This document shows positions 5,019-5,019 of a stretch of 5,019 nt of DNA, piece by piece. The notes under the pieces are model-generated. The model saw only the letters and a list, made by a program, of their open reading frames with translations, was not told the origin of the DNA and did not search any database. Made by a program: the position numbers and the translations under genes. Each line of letters opens with the position of its first letter. Positions within the stretch are counted from its first letter, which is position 1. Origin of the DNA: Bacteroidetes bacterium UBA7368 (GTDB taxonomy: Bacteria > Bacteroidota > Rhodothermia > Rhodothermales > UBA10348); assembly GCA_002469915.1 (NCBI GenBank), contig DKOG01000164.1:1-5019 (forward strand), written 5' to 3'.

Positions 5019-5019
5019 C
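4925..5019. repeat. 26-bp direct repeat, 69-bp period, at window edge
   Basis: The 26-base sequence starting CTACCGCATAAGAATACGCG occurs at 4925-4950 and again, identical, at 4994-5019, where the window ends. The period is 69 bp, in frame, so both copies encode NAYSYAV on the minus strand. Only one copy of the 43-bp sequence between them is present. This is either the start of a tandem duplication with 69-bp units in the coding sequence, or an assembly artefact at a contig end, where short repeats often terminate assembly. Confidence 0.85.

Noticed and set aside
1..5019. tRNA, rRNA, CRISPR array or riboswitch
   Set aside because: No cloverleaf, rRNA segment, regularly spaced repeat array or known riboswitch pattern was seen on either strand.

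Overview
This window reads as part of a chromosomal integron gene-cassette array whose cassettes are read on the minus strand. The best evidence is a pair of about 108-bp GC-rich imperfect inverted repeats (2703-2810 and 4134-4242). They are near-identical in their arms and are bounded by attC-like cores (minus strand TATAAC at the 5' end, GTTA or GTTC at the 3' end). Each lies directly after the stop codon of a minus-strand gene. A decayed third copy follows the hydrolase gene (193-271), and a short 58-bp hairpin (1139-1196) may be a fourth, unrelated attC. No integrase is in view. If the array is intact, the platform should lie beyond the right edge (>5019).

The organism is probably a Bacteroidota or Rhodothermota/Balneolia-type bacterium. 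A plus-strand fragment at 2080-2397 ends in a type IX secretion sorting-domain-like tail (LYPNPARDSVSF ... YDVFGRSV ... TLIKIR), and the genes lack clear Shine-Dalgarno sequences. The taxon is an inference.

Layout in the reading direction (right to left). (1) 5019-4141: the 3' part of an unrecognised 159-codon frame runs out of frame into a truncated AraC-type DNA-binding domain, whose TAA stop lies inside the attC core. (2) 4139-2709: a complete 1.43-kb cassette carries a class V PLP-dependent aminotransferase with both a twin-arginine signal and a lipobox, and has its own attC. (3) 2708 to about 1190: a patchwork holds the N-terminal scrap of a possible HNH-nuclease-family protein (plus strand), the T9SS tail (plus), an intact small lipoprotein of a tryptophan-rich orphan family (minus), and an unassigned plus-strand frame. 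(4) 1144 to about 197: a secreted alpha/beta-hydrolase (esterase) cassette ends in the decayed attC. (5) 112 to 1: the first 37 codons of an antibiotic-biosynthesis-monooxygenase-like small protein continue beyond the left edge.

The genes share no pathway. They look like a typical accessory cassette assortment (enzymes, secreted proteins, regulators) with gene fragments left by recombination. No clearly new biological system is visible. The most useful observations are the attC family and its decay, the unusual Tat-lipoprotein aminotransferase cassette, and the gene scraps joined between cassettes.
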